Notes under the pieces: generated by a model
The model's database searches: none
What the model saw: only the letters and a program-made list of their open reading frames with translations
What the model was told of the DNA's origin: nothing
DNA from: Oxalobacteraceae bacterium
Lineage (GTDB): Bacteria > Pseudomonadota > Gammaproteobacteria > Burkholderiales > Burkholderiaceae_D
Assembly (NCBI GenBank): GCA_021298555.1
Contig: JAJTGE010000009.1
Span: 1 to 38,529, forward strand
DNA length: 38,529 nucleotides
Reading direction: 5' to 3'
Part shown: in pieces, positions 16,328 through 25,263 of the stretch
Position numbering within the stretch: the stretch's first letter is position 1
How the letters are laid out: each line of letters starts with the position of its first letter
Program-made: the position numbers and the translations under genes

Positions 16328-17029
16328 CTATGCCTGCCTATCGGCAATGGGCTCATCGACTGCAAGCAGGCCACGGCGGCGCGCCTCATAAACGGCCTCT
16401 GACCTTGAGTGGACCGAAAGTTTGCCGTAAATGTGCTTGATATGGGTTTGTACGGTTCCTATAGACAGGCCAAGTGCACTGGCAACTTTTGCATAAGAGC
16501 TGCCACGCGCAATGAGTTGCAAAATCGCCGCCTCTCGTCGTGTAAGCGAAGTCCAACCTGAAGCTACTGGTCCCGCTGCAAGCGTGCGCTGCAAACGCAT
16601 GCGGGTGAGTACTTTTCGAGCAATCATCGGACTGATGGGTGAGCCGCCATTAAGCACTTCCAAGACCGCACGCAGCACTTCTTGGTGGCCTGCTTCCTTT
16701 AGAACGTAGCCAGATGCGCCTGCCTCTATACAGGCTAAGACTTTGTCCTCATCGCTGGACATAGTGATAACCATAATATCTGCCTGGGGATTTAATCGTT
16801 GACATGCATCGATAATCAACAAGCCCGATCCGTCCGGGAATCCAAGATCAGTTAGTAGCAAATCGCATTGATTTAATTTTAGCCACAGCAAGGCACAGGC
16901 AACTGTGTCACAAGCTCCGGCGAGGACAAGCGACGATTCCTGCTCAATTGCATTACAAAGAAGACGACGAGTAACGGCATCATCTTCCACAACCATTACT
17001 CGGGCACGGCCAGACGAGATACAACGCAT
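16328..17029 (-). CDS. NarL/FixJ-family response regulator
   Basis: This is a two-component transcriptional regulator of about 233 residues. The receiver domain is intact: acidic residues in VVEDD, phospho-acceptor Asp in LLLTDLGFPDGSG, switch Thr in MVITMS, and Lys in GYVLKEAG. A linker leads to a C-terminal LuxR-type helix-turn-helix (SLTRREAAILQLIARG, then the IGTVQTHIKHIYGKLSVHSRSEAV recognition region). The start is uncertain: ATG 17029 is listed, GTG 17038 is possible, and neither has a clear ribosome site. No sensor kinase is adjacent. It points towards petABC, 224 bp upstream of petA, with direct repeats between them; control of petABC is a hypothesis only. Confidence 0.9.
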   Translation of the reverse strand: MRCISSGRARVMVVEDDAVTRRLLCNAIEQESSLVLAGACDTVACALLWLKLNQCDLLLTDLGFPDGSGLLIIDACQRLNPQADIMVITMSSDEDKVLACIEAGASGYVLKEAGHQEVLRAVLEVLNGGSPISPMIARKVLTRMRLQRTLAAGPVASGWTSLTRREAAILQLIARGSSYAKVASALGLSIGTVQTHIKHIYGKLSVHSRSEAVYEARRRGLLAVDEPIADRQA

Positions 17030-17038
17030 GATGAACAC

Positions 17039-17333
17039 TTAACCAAGCTAACAAGAATCTCATCCGTGGACATTCGCGGCACTTTAGTTCCCAAAGTAGG
17101 AATTAAACTTTTTCTGCCGCTTCAAAAAATTATTCTGATCAATCAGGAAATTTTTTTATTACTACACTATGAATACAACACAGAGAAATATTTATAAAAC
17201 AAAAAAGATAGTTTTATTAAATCAACCTCTCCTTAATTTGAATAAAAAAATAATTTGAGGACATACATCAATTGGGTAACGTCAATTAATTTTTAGATTG
17301 TTATTTGCAATTCTTTAAAAACGAAATTTTTCT
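17039..17333. other. AT-rich intergenic region with a small dyad
   Basis: This 295-bp gap between the NIF3 gene and the response regulator (both minus strand) is much richer in A and T than its surroundings, with several A- and T-tracts. It contains the dyad CTGATCAATCAG at 17135-17146. It must hold the promoter of the response regulator, but I cannot single out one -35/-10 pair among the many AT-rich candidates. A 29-codon open frame at 17169-17258 lacks a ribosome site and is not called. Xenogeneic-silencer binding is possible from composition alone. Confidence 0.6.
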
Positions 17334-18098
17334 TTACACAGGATTAGGTATGTCAATAAATTGGTGACGAATACCAAAGTGTTGCGCCACATGTTCGCCC
17401 AGTGCCTGCACTCCATAGCGCTCTGTTGCATGATGACCGCAAGCTAAATAAGGTATACCTGACTCACGCGATAAATGAACAGTTTGCTCAGAAATTTCAC
17501 CGCTTATATACACGTCAGCTCCCACGGCAATACCATCAGCAAACAAGGTTTGTGCAGCACCTGTACACCACGCTACTTTCCTTACCGGCTGCTGCGCATC
17601 ACCCACGAGCATGGGTGCTCTACCTAATTTCGTTTCGATTAAACGCGCAAGCTCTCCTACTGTTTTTACACTGCTTTGAATATCACCCAACCAACCTATC
17701 TCTTGATCCCCGAATCGCGAGCTAGCCTGAAATCCAAGTAGCTTACCCAATTGCGCATTGTTTCCAATTACAGCATGTGAATCGAGTGGCAAGTGATATG
17801 CAAACAAATTAACGTCGTGTTCTAGTAAAAGATGCAGACGACGCTTTAATTGACCAACTACTCGCGCATCTTCTCCACGCCAAAAATAGCCATGATGGAC
17901 GATCACCGCATCAGCACCCGATGCAATTGCCGCCTCCAACAGCGCGATGCTGGCTGTCACGCCACTAATAATCAAACCAATTTGGTTTTTTCCCTCAACT
18001 TGTAGCCCGTTTGGGCAATAATCTCGAAAACGAGTAATATCGAGTTCACTGGCGATAAATTTTGTCAGCTCCTCGCGTTGTACTATCGTTGAATTCAT
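17334..18098 (-). CDS. NIF3/YbgI-family dinuclear-metal protein
   Basis: It is a member of the NIF3-like family (annotated in places as GTP cyclohydrolase I type 2), a widespread cytoplasmic metal-binding protein without a settled function. The 254-residue product is the short form without the inserted domain. Metal-ligand motifs are VIVHHGYFW (H68, H69) near the N-terminus and CGHHATERYG (H222, E226) near the C-terminus. The ATG start at 18098 is only 29 bp from the divergent protease gene, so their promoters must overlap each other or the coding regions. Nearness to petABC and a DegS-type gene is common in betaproteobacteria. Confidence 0.93.
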   Translation of the reverse strand: MNSTIVQREELTKFIASELDITRFRDYCPNGLQVEGKNQIGLIISGVTASIALLEAAIASGADAVIVHHGYFWRGEDARVVGQLKRRLHLLLEHDVNLFAYHLPLDSHAVIGNNAQLGKLLGFQASSRFGDQEIGWLGDIQSSVKTVGELARLIETKLGRAPMLVGDAQQPVRKVAWCTGAAQTLFADGIAVGADVYISGEISEQTVHLSRESGIPYLACGHHATERYGVQALGEHVAQHFGIRHQFIDIPNPV

Positions 18099-18127
18099 TT
18101 CTTTCCCTTAGGCTCTTCCTACTTAGT

Positions 18128-19297
18128 ATGCGTCGTCTCTGGTTGCTTTTTGCGCAGGTTGTCACCATTGCCCTGGCGCTTTGGTTCATTGTAGCGACCC
18201 TAAAGCCTGAGTGGCTGGCTCGCACTAATTCATCGGCCCGCATTGAATCCACTCGGGTTCCCATACTTGAGGCTTCCGGCCCCGTTACCTCTCAGGCCAC
18301 TTACCGAGAAGCGGCACAGCGGGCTATGCCTGCGGTAGTCAATATCTTCACGACCAAGGAAGCAAAACAATCAGCCCACCCGTTTAACAATGATCCTTTA
18401 TTTCGACGTTTTTTTGGCGACGGCTTTGGACAGGACGAGCGCCAGTTCAGCCTCGGATCGGGCGTTATCATCAGCCCTGAAGGCTACATACTCACCAACA
18501 ACCATGTGATTGAAGCGGCGGATGAAATTGAAGTAGCGCTGGCTGACGGCCGTAAAGTTCCTGCAAAGCTGGTGGGTACTGACCCGGATACGGACCTCGC
18601 TGTCATTAAAGTCAATTTGTCTGGGCTGCCGTCCATTACTCTGGGGCGCCTTGACGGTATCAAAGTCGGTGATGTGGTGCTTGCCATAGGCAACCCATTC
18701 GGCGTTGGCCAAACAGTCACTATGGGGATAGTCTCTGCTCTGGGCCGCAATCACCTAGGCATCAACACCTTCGAAAATTTTATACAGACAGATGCGGCCA
18801 TTAATCCAGGAAATTCCGGCGGTGCTTTGGTAGATACGCAAGGTTATTTACTCGGTATTAATACTGCTATCTATTCGCGTAGCGGTGGCTCACTTGGAAT
18901 AGGGTTTGCGATTCCCGTAACCACCGTAAAAACCGTGATGGATGCCATTATCAAAAATGGTCAGGTGGTGCGTGGATGGATAGGTGTCGAACCTCAAGAC
19001 ATTACGCCTGAACTGGCGGAAAGTTTTAGTCTGCAAAAATCTTCAGGCACCATCATCGCGGGTGTCTTAAAGGGTGGGCCTGCCGATAAAGCCGGTGTAA
19101 AGCCCGGCGATATTTTGATATCGGTGGCTGACAAACCCGTCACTGATACGGTGTCCATGCTCAACCTGGTGGCCCAGTTAAATCCTGGGGAAAAAGTCAA
19201 AGTCACTGTATTACGCAAGTCACGTGAAACAGTGCTCGATTTAACTGTAGGCCGCCGACCGCGCATGAAACAGCCGCGTTTACCTGAAGGCGAATAG
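18128..19297 (+). CDS. Membrane-anchored trypsin-like serine protease, DegS/AlgW type (S1C)
   Basis: This is an HtrA-family periplasmic protease with one PDZ domain. From ATG 18128 it has 389 residues: an N-terminal membrane segment (about 5-24, RRLWLLFAQVVTIALALWF) that is not obviously cleaved, the protease domain with triad H126 (LTNNHVIEA), D156 (DPDTDLAVI) and S230 (NPGNSGGAL), and a single PDZ at about 278-370. One PDZ plus an anchor resembles DegS/AlgW, which cut anti-sigma factors, more than soluble two-PDZ DegP/DegQ; that function is inferred. The open frame extends upstream to 18062 but would overlap the divergent NIF3 gene. It is followed 3 bp later by a DUF2461 gene. Confidence 0.93.
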   Translation: MRRLWLLFAQVVTIALALWFIVATLKPEWLARTNSSARIESTRVPILEASGPVTSQATYREAAQRAMPAVVNIFTTKEAKQSAHPFNNDPLFRRFFGDGFGQDERQFSLGSGVIISPEGYILTNNHVIEAADEIEVALADGRKVPAKLVGTDPDTDLAVIKVNLSGLPSITLGRLDGIKVGDVVLAIGNPFGVGQTVTMGIVSALGRNHLGINTFENFIQTDAAINPGNSGGALVDTQGYLLGINTAIYSRSGGSLGIGFAIPVTTVKTVMDAIIKNGQVVRGWIGVEPQDITPELAESFSLQKSSGTIIAGVLKGGPADKAGVKPGDILISVADKPVTDTVSMLNLVAQLNPGEKVKVTVLRKSRETVLDLTVGRRPRMKQPRLPEGE

Positions 19298-19300
19298 GTT

Positions 19301-19981
19301 ATGCATCTGCGCGATCTGGTTCAGTTCTTAAGCGAACTCGAGGAAAACAATAATCGCGCATGGTTTGTGATGAACAAACCGCGTTACGACATACTACGCG
19401 CTGAGTTACTTGAACTCGTAACAGGGCTGATTACTGAAATCACTCGCTTCGATCCTGCCATAGCAGCATGCAACCCTAAAAAAGCACTCTTCCGCGTTAA
19501 CCGTGATTTACGATTTGCCCGTGGTCGTCCTCCTTACAAAACCACATTCTCAGCCGCAATCACGCCAACCGGCTTAAAAAAACCCAGCCAGGGTGGCGGT
19601 CCTGCTTATTATTTTCATATCGATGCCCGAGGCAATATGCTGATCGCTGGCGGTGAATACCGACCGCCCGCGGATAGACTGCGTGCGATACGCAATCATC
19701 TGGCGAACGATACTAACGGCTTTCGCAAGCTCAGTAAAAATGCAGCGATCAATTCTGTTTTTGGTGGACTAGTTCAGGAAGATAAAACGGTGCGCATGCC
19801 TAAAGGTTTCGATGTCGACGAACCGCATGCAGATGCTTTGAAATTGAAAAGCTATGTTGCTTGGCGTGAAATCAGTATACGTAACATGGCGCCGTCGACT
19901 TTACCGAAACGGCTAATAGAAGACTTCAAAATAGTGGCGCCCCTCGTGAAATGGCTGCGGGCTACTGGTCCTACTTTGTAA
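19301..19981 (+). CDS. DUF2461 family protein (TIGR02453)
   Basis: It is a conserved protein of unknown function, 226 residues, close to the usual family length. Characteristic segments are RDLVQFLSELEENNNRAWFVMNKPRYD at the N-terminus, ALFRVNRDLRFARGRPPYKT near 62-82, AYYFHIDARGNMLIAGGEYRP near 101-121, and the C-terminal MPKGFDVDEPHADALKLKSY. No signal peptide or membrane segment is seen, so it should be cytoplasmic. The start is 3 bp after the protease stop, so the two are probably co-transcribed and translationally coupled. It converges with tatC, 22 bp away, with no clear terminator between. Confidence 0.92.
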   Translation: MHLRDLVQFLSELEENNNRAWFVMNKPRYDILRAELLELVTGLITEITRFDPAIAACNPKKALFRVNRDLRFARGRPPYKTTFSAAITPTGLKKPSQGGGPAYYFHIDARGNMLIAGGEYRPPADRLRAIRNHLANDTNGFRKLSKNAAINSVFGGLVQEDKTVRMPKGFDVDEPHADALKLKSYVAWREISIRNMAPSTLPKRLIEDFKIVAPLVKWLRATGPTL

Positions 19982-20003
19982 TTGGTGTTTGTATTTAAAG
20001 ACT

Positions 20004-20768
20004 TTAGGCCGGTTCTTCCGGAGCCTTCGTCGCTCGCTCAAATAACGGCGCTAAAAGCAGGCCAACCTCGTATAACAAACACAAAGGTATAGCGAGGAAT
20101 AACTGGCTCATGATGTCTGGTGGCGTAACCACTGCAGCGATCACAAAGGCTCCTACTATCACATAAGGACGTATGGCTTTGAGCTTTTCTACCGTAACCA
20201 AACCCATACGTACCAACACTACCACCACGACTGGCACCTCAAAGGTTAGGCCAAATGCCAGACACATAGTCAACACAAAATCGAGATAATTCTCTATGTC
20301 TGGCGCGACCGAAATCGATTTGGGAGCAAAGTCATTGATGAATTTAAAAACGGTGCCAAAAACAAAGTAATAACAAAACCATACGCCTAGTATAAAAAGC
20401 AATGACGATGAAATGATAAGCGGTGCCACTAACCGCTTTTCATGCATATAGAGTCCAGGCGCCACAAATGCCCATGCCTGATAAAGTACCCACGGCAGGG
20501 AAATCATGAGTGCCATCATCAGCGTGACTTTCATAGGCACCATGAACGGCGTGATCACCCCGGTGGCTATCATCTTCGAGCCTTCGGGTAAGGCATTCAT
20601 CATAGGTTGAGCCAACATATCGTAAATGGCCGCGGCACCCGGCCAAACTGTAAACAAAACGATGAACACAACTAACACGACGGCTGAGGCGCGCACCAAC
20701 CTAGTCCGCAATTCAACCAGATGGGAAATAAAATTATCTTTAAGACCGGAAAAATTATCTTCTGACAT
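20004..20768 (-). CDS. tatC: Sec-independent protein translocase TatC
   Basis: This is the polytopic inner-membrane receptor of the twin-arginine translocase, which with TatB binds the RR signal peptide. The 254-residue product has six predicted membrane segments and the conserved N-terminal FISHLVELRTRLVRA block, followed by the P-rich first periplasmic loop and the FGLTFEVPVVVVVLVRMGLV segment near 175-195. Length and start fit the family. It is the last gene of tatABC, after a fairly long 129-bp gap from tatB in which I see no gene. The petA Rieske protein in this window is an expected substrate. Confidence 0.96.
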   Translation of the reverse strand: MSEDNFSGLKDNFISHLVELRTRLVRASAVVLVVFIVLFTVWPGAAAIYDMLAQPMMNALPEGSKMIATGVITPFMVPMKVTLMMALMISLPWVLYQAWAFVAPGLYMHEKRLVAPLIISSSLLFILGVWFCYYFVFGTVFKFINDFAPKSISVAPDIENYLDFVLTMCLAFGLTFEVPVVVVVLVRMGLVTVEKLKAIRPYVIVGAFVIAAVVTPPDIMSQLFLAIPLCLLYEVGLLLAPLFERATKAPEEPA

Positions 20769-20897
20769 TTAGGGAGATGCTAATTTATTGTGAGTTTACG
20801 GTGAGTTAGCGCAGCTATACGATGCGGGCCTGATGCGTCAAGGGATTGGCTTCGATCAATGACTTGCGAAACTGCGCGTTTTTTAATTAGTGGTTCC

Positions 20898-21404
20898 TTA
20901 ACTGAAAAACCTTGCTGGCTTGCTGCGACCAGGGCGGTACCGAGCCACGCGTGCGGCCGCCGACATGACACGAGTTTTACGTCCCGTTGTACGCTTGAAC
21001 CACATGGGCAACGAAGAATTCTGAGTCAATTTCTTTTTGCGAAAATCTCGCTGTTTGGAAGCGATTTCGCTTTCGCTAGGTACTCGCAGTCCCTCATGGA
21101 CGCCGATAAAAGCCTGATTCGCTTCTGCAATGGCCTGGGAGAAGTCTTGCTCTGCTTCTGCAATATCGTCAGCGACTGTTTTGTTTAATTCGTTTGCAGA
21201 ACTGACTATGTTGTCCTGCATTTTGCGCAGTTCATCCATTTGCATTTCGCGGTTCACTTCCGCCTTGACGTTGCTGATGTAGCGCTGCGCACGCCCGAAA
21301 AGCGTTCCGGCCATGCGTGCCACTGCAGGCAATCTCTCAGGCCCGATCACAACCAGAGCGACCGCACCGATCAGGGCAAGTTTGGTGAGGCCTAGGTCAA
21401 TCAT
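20898..21404 (-). CDS. tatB: Sec-independent protein translocase TatB
   Basis: TatB is the TatC partner in the signal-peptide receptor complex. The 168-residue product starts MIDLGLTKLALIGAVALVVIGPERLP: one membrane helix followed by the GPERLP hinge that marks the family. An amphipathic helix follows, then a long charged, helix-forming region (about 45-130), and a basic C-terminal tail (TGRKTRVMSAAARVARYRPGR). It lies 71 bp after tatA, separated from it by a perfect hairpin, and 129 bp before tatC. Confidence 0.95.
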   Translation of the reverse strand: MIDLGLTKLALIGAVALVVIGPERLPAVARMAGTLFGRAQRYISNVKAEVNREMQMDELRKMQDNIVSSANELNKTVADDIAEAEQDFSQAIAEANQAFIGVHEGLRVPSESEIASKQRDFRKKKLTQNSSLPMWFKRTTGRKTRVMSAAARVARYRPGRSKPARFFS

Positions 21405-21434
21405 GGGATTAGAAGCTCTGGAAATGGCAAATCA

Positions 21435-21459
21435 AACGGTCGCGGTCAACGCGACCGTT
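21435..21459 (-). terminator. Perfect 10-bp hairpin between tatA and tatB
   Basis: On the minus strand AACGGTCGCG-TTGAC-CGCGACCGTT forms a perfect 10-bp GC-rich stem with a 5-nt loop inside the 71-bp tatA-tatB gap, followed by TGATTTGCC. The T-tract is poor, so full termination is doubtful. It could be an attenuator or a 3' stabilising structure that keeps tatA mRNA above tatBC. Confidence 0.5.
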
Positions 21460-21475
21460 GCAAAGGCGGGCACTA

Positions 21476-21700
21476 TTAGCTCTTGGATTTTTCGCGAGCT
21501 TCAACGTCGATGGTGGTTTTTTCGGCAACCTGTGCGGCAGGCGCGGCGGCTTTTTCCTCTTCGCTGCCTTTGACACCGTCCTTAAATCCCTTAACGGCCT
21601 TGCCAAGATCTCCACCAATATTGCCTAGTTTCTTGGTACCAAAAACCAGCATCACGATAACAAGCACGATAACCCAGTGCCAAATACTGAACGAACCCAT
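21476..21700 (-). CDS. tatA: Sec-independent protein translocase TatA
   Basis: TatA is the pore-forming component of the twin-arginine translocase. The 74-residue product has one N-terminal membrane helix (about 5-20, [16 protein letters not shown]), the [23 protein letters not shown] hinge and amphipathic helix, and a charged, alanine-rich tail. It starts at ATG 21700 with AGGAGA upstream. It lies 38 bp after the HIT-protein gene, so it may belong to the long his transcript. Confidence 0.96.
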   Translation of the reverse strand: MGSFSIWHWVIVLVIVMLVFGTKKLGNIGGDLGKAVKGFKDGVKGSEEEKAAAPAAQVAEKTTIDVEAREKSKS

Positions 21701-21738
21701 ACTTTTCTCCTAGGATTACTCCGTAAAACCCAACCCAA

Positions 21739-22107
21739 TTAGCGCTGACCCTTCCATGGACGCGAACCGCCCATGACGTGTAGATGCAGATGGTACACCT
21801 CCTGACCGCCGTCAGGACCTGTATTGAACAGGGCCTTAAACCCTCCATCAGGACCATCCTCGGCGTTTTCATAGCCTGCGCCAAGTTCCTGTGCCAGTTT
21901 GGGTGCCAATAGCATCATTTTACCTAACAAAGCCTGATGTTTATCACCACAATCTGCCAATGTGGGTATGTGTTCTTTTGGCACGATCAAAAAATGGACA
22001 GGCGCTGCGGGATTGATATCGTGAAAAGCAATCATATCGTCGTCTTCGTAGGCCTTTTTGGCAGGAATGGTACCTGCAACAATCTTGCAAAAAATGCAGC
22101 TATCCAC
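21739..22107 (-). CDS. HIT-family nucleotide hydrolase (HinT-like)
   Basis: This histidine-triad protein belongs to the family that hydrolyses purine nucleoside phosphoramidates. The 122-residue product has CIFCKIVAGTIPA at the N-terminus (two Cys of a possible zinc site) and the triad HLHLH near the C-terminus (H106, H108, H110). The start is set at GTG 22107 because AGGAG (22119-22115) lies 7 nt upstream; the in-frame TTG at 22113 would sit right on that ribosome site. It lies 84 bp after hisE and 38 bp before tatA, the common betaproteobacterial his-hit-tat arrangement. Confidence 0.94.
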   Translation of the reverse strand: MDSCIFCKIVAGTIPAKKAYEDDDMIAFHDINPAAPVHFLIVPKEHIPTLADCGDKHQALLGKMMLLAPKLAQELGAGYENAEDGPDGGFKALFNTGPDGGQEVYHLHLHVMGGSRPWKGQR

Positions 22108-22191
22108 GCTCAAGCTCCTGTTTATCAGTAGTTATATGGTGCTCAGAGGTTATCTCACTAGCCTATCGCTGGCAAAAAGCGTTTACAGAGC

Positions 22192-22560
22192 TCAATCGGA
22201 CCGCTCTGATGCTTCACGCTGCTGCAGTTTTCGGTTGGCCATTTCTTCGATACCCGACAAACCTTCGCGCCTGGCCAATTCATCAAATACTTGCTGTGGC
22301 GTGAGATCAAACTGAGCCAACATGATCAATGAATGAAACCACAAGTCAGCACATTCATAAACCAGCTTGCTAGCCTCGCCACTGTTTCTGGCATCCTTGG
22401 CCGCCATCACCGTCTCGGTAGCCTCTTCACCAATTTTTTTCAGTATCGCATCATCACCCTTTTGAAACAGGCGTGAGACGTAGGATTTTTCGGGGTCGCC
22501 ACCAGCTTCTAGCTTACGCGACTCGATGATCTCAGCCAAACGGTGCAGGATATCGCTCAT
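22192..22560 (-). CDS. hisE: Phosphoribosyl-ATP pyrophosphatase
   Basis: It carries out the second step of histidine synthesis, converting PR-ATP to PR-AMP with release of pyrophosphate. The 122-residue, all-helical MazG-like product has the metal-binding [13 protein letters not shown] segment near 43-55 and a [14 protein letters not shown] helix near 68-81. It is a separate protein, not fused to HisI as in enterobacteria. The start overlaps the hisI stop by 4 nt (ATGA). The C-terminal charged tail ([14 protein letters not shown]) is variable in the family. It is the last his gene of the cluster. Confidence 0.96.
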   Translation of the reverse strand: MSDILHRLAEIIESRKLEAGGDPEKSYVSRLFQKGDDAILKKIGEEATETVMAAKDARNSGEASKLVYECADLWFHSLIMLAQFDLTPQQVFDELARREGLSGIEEMANRKLQQREASERSD

Positions 22561-22970
22561 TTTTGTTTGTTGTAAATGTCTTCCGGTGCCTTGAGTACAG
22601 GGTCAGCTGCGACCCATTCAGGCTGCCCATCGGGGTTTTCTAATTTTTGAAAAAAACAGGAATGCCGACCCGTATGACAAGCAAGATTTCCCACCTGTGT
22701 GACTTTTAATAGCAAGACATCTTCGTCGCAATCGAGACGCATCTCATGGACCTGTTGAAAATGTCCTGACTCCTCTCCTTTATGCCAGAGCTTTTTGCGT
22801 GAGCGACTCCAATAAACCGCTTGCCCCAGCTCTACCGTGCGCGCCAGGGCATCACGATTCATCCACGCAAACATCAACACATCATTCGAATCTTTTTCCT
22901 GGGCGATGACGGGGACTAAACCGTTCTCGTCCCAATGGATACGATTTAGCCATTTTGCACTTGCTGTCAT
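22557..22970 (-). CDS. hisI: Phosphoribosyl-AMP cyclohydrolase
   Basis: It is the third step of histidine synthesis, opening the adenine ring of PR-AMP. The 137-residue product has the family blocks [41 protein letters not shown] (metal-binding aspartates) and [10 protein letters not shown] (zinc-site cysteines). It is monofunctional, with hisE separate. It overlaps hisF by 4 nt at the start and hisE by 4 nt at the end (ATGA in both cases), which indicates translational coupling. Confidence 0.96.
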   Translation of the reverse strand: MTASAKWLNRIHWDENGLVPVIAQEKDSNDVLMFAWMNRDALARTVELGQAVYWSRSRKKLWHKGEESGHFQQVHEMRLDCDEDVLLLKVTQVGNLACHTGRHSCFFQKLENPDGQPEWVAADPVLKAPEDIYNKQK

Positions 22971-23731
22971 GCGAGCCTCACTGGAATACCTTGCGCAGCC
23001 ATAAACTGCTTGGCCTCGCCTACGCTGTGGTGATCGTAGTGAAAAATACTTGCCGCAAGTACTGCATCAGCATGTCCCTTAACAATACCATCGGCCAAAT
23101 CCTGAAGCCCACCGACACCACCGGAGGCTATGACGGGTATCGATACCGCGTCTGAGACTGCACGCGTTAAAGAAAGATCAAATCCAGATTTGGTTCCATC
23201 ACGATCCATACTGGTAAGCAGAATTTCACCCGCACCTAATGACTGCATTTTGCACGCCCATTCAACTGCATCCAGACCAGTCGCGTTGCGCCCACCGTGG
23301 GTAAATACTTCCCAGTGGCCCGCCTGGCTGCGCTTGGCATCAATTGCCACCACGATGCACTGCGAGCCATATTTTTTGGCCGCGTCGAAAACCAATTGAG
23401 GATTGGTTACGGCCGATGTGTTGATGCTGACTTTATCAGCACCCGCATTAAGTAATCGGCGCACATCGTCAACAGCGCGCACACCACCACCAACGGTAAG
23501 CGGAATGAATACTTGGGAAGCCACTGCCTCGATGATATGAAGGATTAAATCTCTATCGTCCGATGAGGCGGTGATATCTAAAAAGGTGATTTCGTCAGCG
23601 CCTTGCTCATCGTAGCGACGAGCAATCTCTACGGGGTCGCCCGCATCGCGTAACTCGACGAAATTTATACCCTTGACCACCCGCCCGGCAGTCACATCCA
23701 GACAGGGAATAATGCGCTTGGCAAGTGTCAT
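22967..23731 (-). CDS. hisF: Imidazole glycerol phosphate synthase, cyclase subunit
   Basis: HisF uses ammonia from HisH to convert PRFAR to imidazole glycerol phosphate and AICAR. From ATG 23731 it is a 254-residue half-barrel-duplicated TIM barrel. The N-terminus is [21 protein letters not shown] with catalytic D12, and the second catalytic Asp lies in [11 protein letters not shown]. Phosphate-binding glycines are present in [12 protein letters not shown] and [11 protein letters not shown]. The frame runs open upstream to 23824 inside hisA, but the listed start gives the family N-terminus and lies 1 bp after the hisA stop. Confidence 0.97.
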   Translation of the reverse strand: MTLAKRIIPCLDVTAGRVVKGINFVELRDAGDPVEIARRYDEQGADEITFLDITASSDDRDLILHIIEAVASQVFIPLTVGGGVRAVDDVRRLLNAGADKVSINTSAVTNPQLVFDAAKKYGSQCIVVAIDAKRSQAGHWEVFTHGGRNATGLDAVEWACKMQSLGAGEILLTSMDRDGTKSGFDLSLTRAVSDAVSIPVIASGGVGGLQDLADGIVKGHADAVLAASIFHYDHHSVGEAKQFMAAQGIPVRLA

Positions 23732-23732
23732 C

Positions 23733-24515
23733 TCAGTCTTCTTCGCCGATCTCACCGGTAAGAAAATCGGCACGGTCTTGTGCCTGCTGCAGATCCAGGG
23801 TTCCTTCGTATATCGAACGACCACAGATCACTCCCTGTATGCCCTCGTCCTGAACCGCGCACAATTCTTCCACATCTTTAATAGTGTGCACGCCGCCGGA
23901 AGCAATAACGGGAATGGTCATGCTTTGCGCCAGCTTGACGGTAGCTTCAATATTGACACCCTTCATCATGCCGTCGCGGCCGATGTCGGTATATACAATC
24001 GCTTCGCAGCCGTAATCTTCAAATTTTTTCGCCAGATCGATGACTTCGTGACCCGATAATTTACTCCAGCCATCGGTGGCTACTTTTCCATCCTTGGCGT
24101 CGAGGCCGACAATTATTTGTCCCGGGAATGCACTGCAGGCATCGTGAAGAAATCCTGGATTTTTCACCGCCGCTGTTCCGATGATGATGTAGGTGAGACC
24201 ACCATCCAGATACCGCTCAATGGTGTCTAAGTCGCGTATACCGCCACCTAACTGTATGGGTATCTCATCCAAATCGTACTCAAGTGCGTACTCACGCACT
24301 GCAGCGACTATGGATTTAATCGCTGGCTCGTTTTTGGGCTTGCCCGCAAACGCGCCATTCAAATCCACCAAATGCAAGCGTCTAGCACCTTGTTGCAACC
24401 AGTGGCGCGCCATGTCGGCTGGGTCTTCGGAGAACACGGTCGCTTGGTCCATGTCACCTTGTTTAAGGCGGACGCACTGGCCGTCTTTGAGGTCGATAGC
24501 GGGTATGAGCAGCAT
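23733..24515 (-). CDS. hisA: ProFAR isomerase
   Basis: It isomerises ProFAR to PRFAR, the fourth step of histidine synthesis. The 260-residue TIM barrel starts [17 protein letters not shown] with catalytic D8. A second catalytic Asp lies in [13 protein letters not shown], and phosphate loops occur at [10 protein letters not shown] and [10 protein letters not shown]. It is slightly longer than average because of an acidic C-terminal tail ([10 protein letters not shown]). It lies 59 bp after hisH and 1 bp before hisF. Confidence 0.97.
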   Translation of the reverse strand: MLLIPAIDLKDGQCVRLKQGDMDQATVFSEDPADMARHWLQQGARRLHLVDLNGAFAGKPKNEPAIKSIVAAVREYALEYDLDEIPIQLGGGIRDLDTIERYLDGGLTYIIIGTAAVKNPGFLHDACSAFPGQIIVGLDAKDGKVATDGWSKLSGHEVIDLAKKFEDYGCEAIVYTDIGRDGMMKGVNIEATVKLAQSMTIPVIASGGVHTIKDVEELCAVQDEGIQGVICGRSIYEGTLDLQQAQDRADFLTGEIGEED

Positions 24516-24574
24516 GGCTACTGTGGGATCAGTGAAGTAATGGTCGGGTTAGTGAAAAACGTTTGTGCCTATGC

Positions 24575-25213
24575 TCAGGGATTCCAATGTACAAAATTTT
24601 TATACAACTGCAAACCAGCAGCAGCACTTTTTTCGGGATGAAATTGAGTGGCAAAAATATTATCCCGTCCCGCGGCGCAGCAAAATGGCAAACCGTAAAC
24701 AGTTTCGCCCAGTGCGTGATCCGTTTGATCGGGTACCGCATAATAACTGTGAACAAAATAAAAATAGCTGTTCTCTGCAACTCCGTCCCACAAAGGATGG
24801 GGCTGAACTTGCTTGACCTGATTCCAGCCCATCTGCGGGACTTTAAACCGCGAGCCATCCGGTTGGTGCTGGCCTTCTAGCTGAAACTTCACCACTTTAC
24901 CTGGCATGAGGCCCAGACACTGGGCGTCGCCTTCTTCGCTCGCATCAAACAGCATCTGCTCGCCGACGCACACGCCAAACAAAGGCTTATTAACAACTGC
25001 CTCCATTAGGGCTTCCAGCAAACCCGACGCACGCAAGGACTGCATGCAGTCAGGCATGGCTCCCTGGCCCGGCAATACGATGCGATCGGCGGCATATATG
25101 GCATCGGCCTGACTGGAAACGGTGACCTCCGCGTCTGGCGCGACATGCATTAACGCCTGCGCTACCGAGCGCAAATTACCCATGCCGTAATCAACCACTA
25201 CTATCTTATTCAT
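24575..25213 (-). CDS. hisH: Imidazole glycerol phosphate synthase, glutamine amidotransferase subunit
   Basis: HisH releases ammonia from glutamine and channels it to HisF. The 212-residue class I amidotransferase has the nucleophile C82 in the elbow GVCVGEQML and the remaining triad members H192 and E194 in QFHPEKS. The N-terminal [12 protein letters not shown] is the usual family start. It lies 50 bp after hisB and 59 bp before hisA; neither gap contains an evident promoter. Confidence 0.97.
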   Translation of the reverse strand: MNKIVVVDYGMGNLRSVAQALMHVAPDAEVTVSSQADAIYAADRIVLPGQGAMPDCMQSLRASGLLEALMEAVVNKPLFGVCVGEQMLFDASEEGDAQCLGLMPGKVVKFQLEGQHQPDGSRFKVPQMGWNQVKQVQPHPLWDGVAENSYFYFVHSYYAVPDQTDHALGETVYGLPFCCAAGRDNIFATQFHPEKSAAAGLQLYKNFVHWNP

Positions 25214-25263
25214 GAATTCGCTTGGCGCTTGCGCGGCATAGTGAGCCGCCGAGCAAGCTGTTC

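Noticed and set aside
17169-17258. 29-codon open frame in the AT-rich spacer
   Set aside because: It has no ribosome site, AT-driven composition and no recognisable features; it is expected by chance in such DNA.
24563-24880. Plus-strand open frames opposite hisH
   Set aside because: They are shadows of hisH; the hisH protein is intact across the whole stretch.
24960-24975. GVCVGEQ instead of GICLGMQ around the HisH nucleophile
   Set aside because: Conservative variation around an intact Cys-His-Glu triad; not evidence of altered activity.
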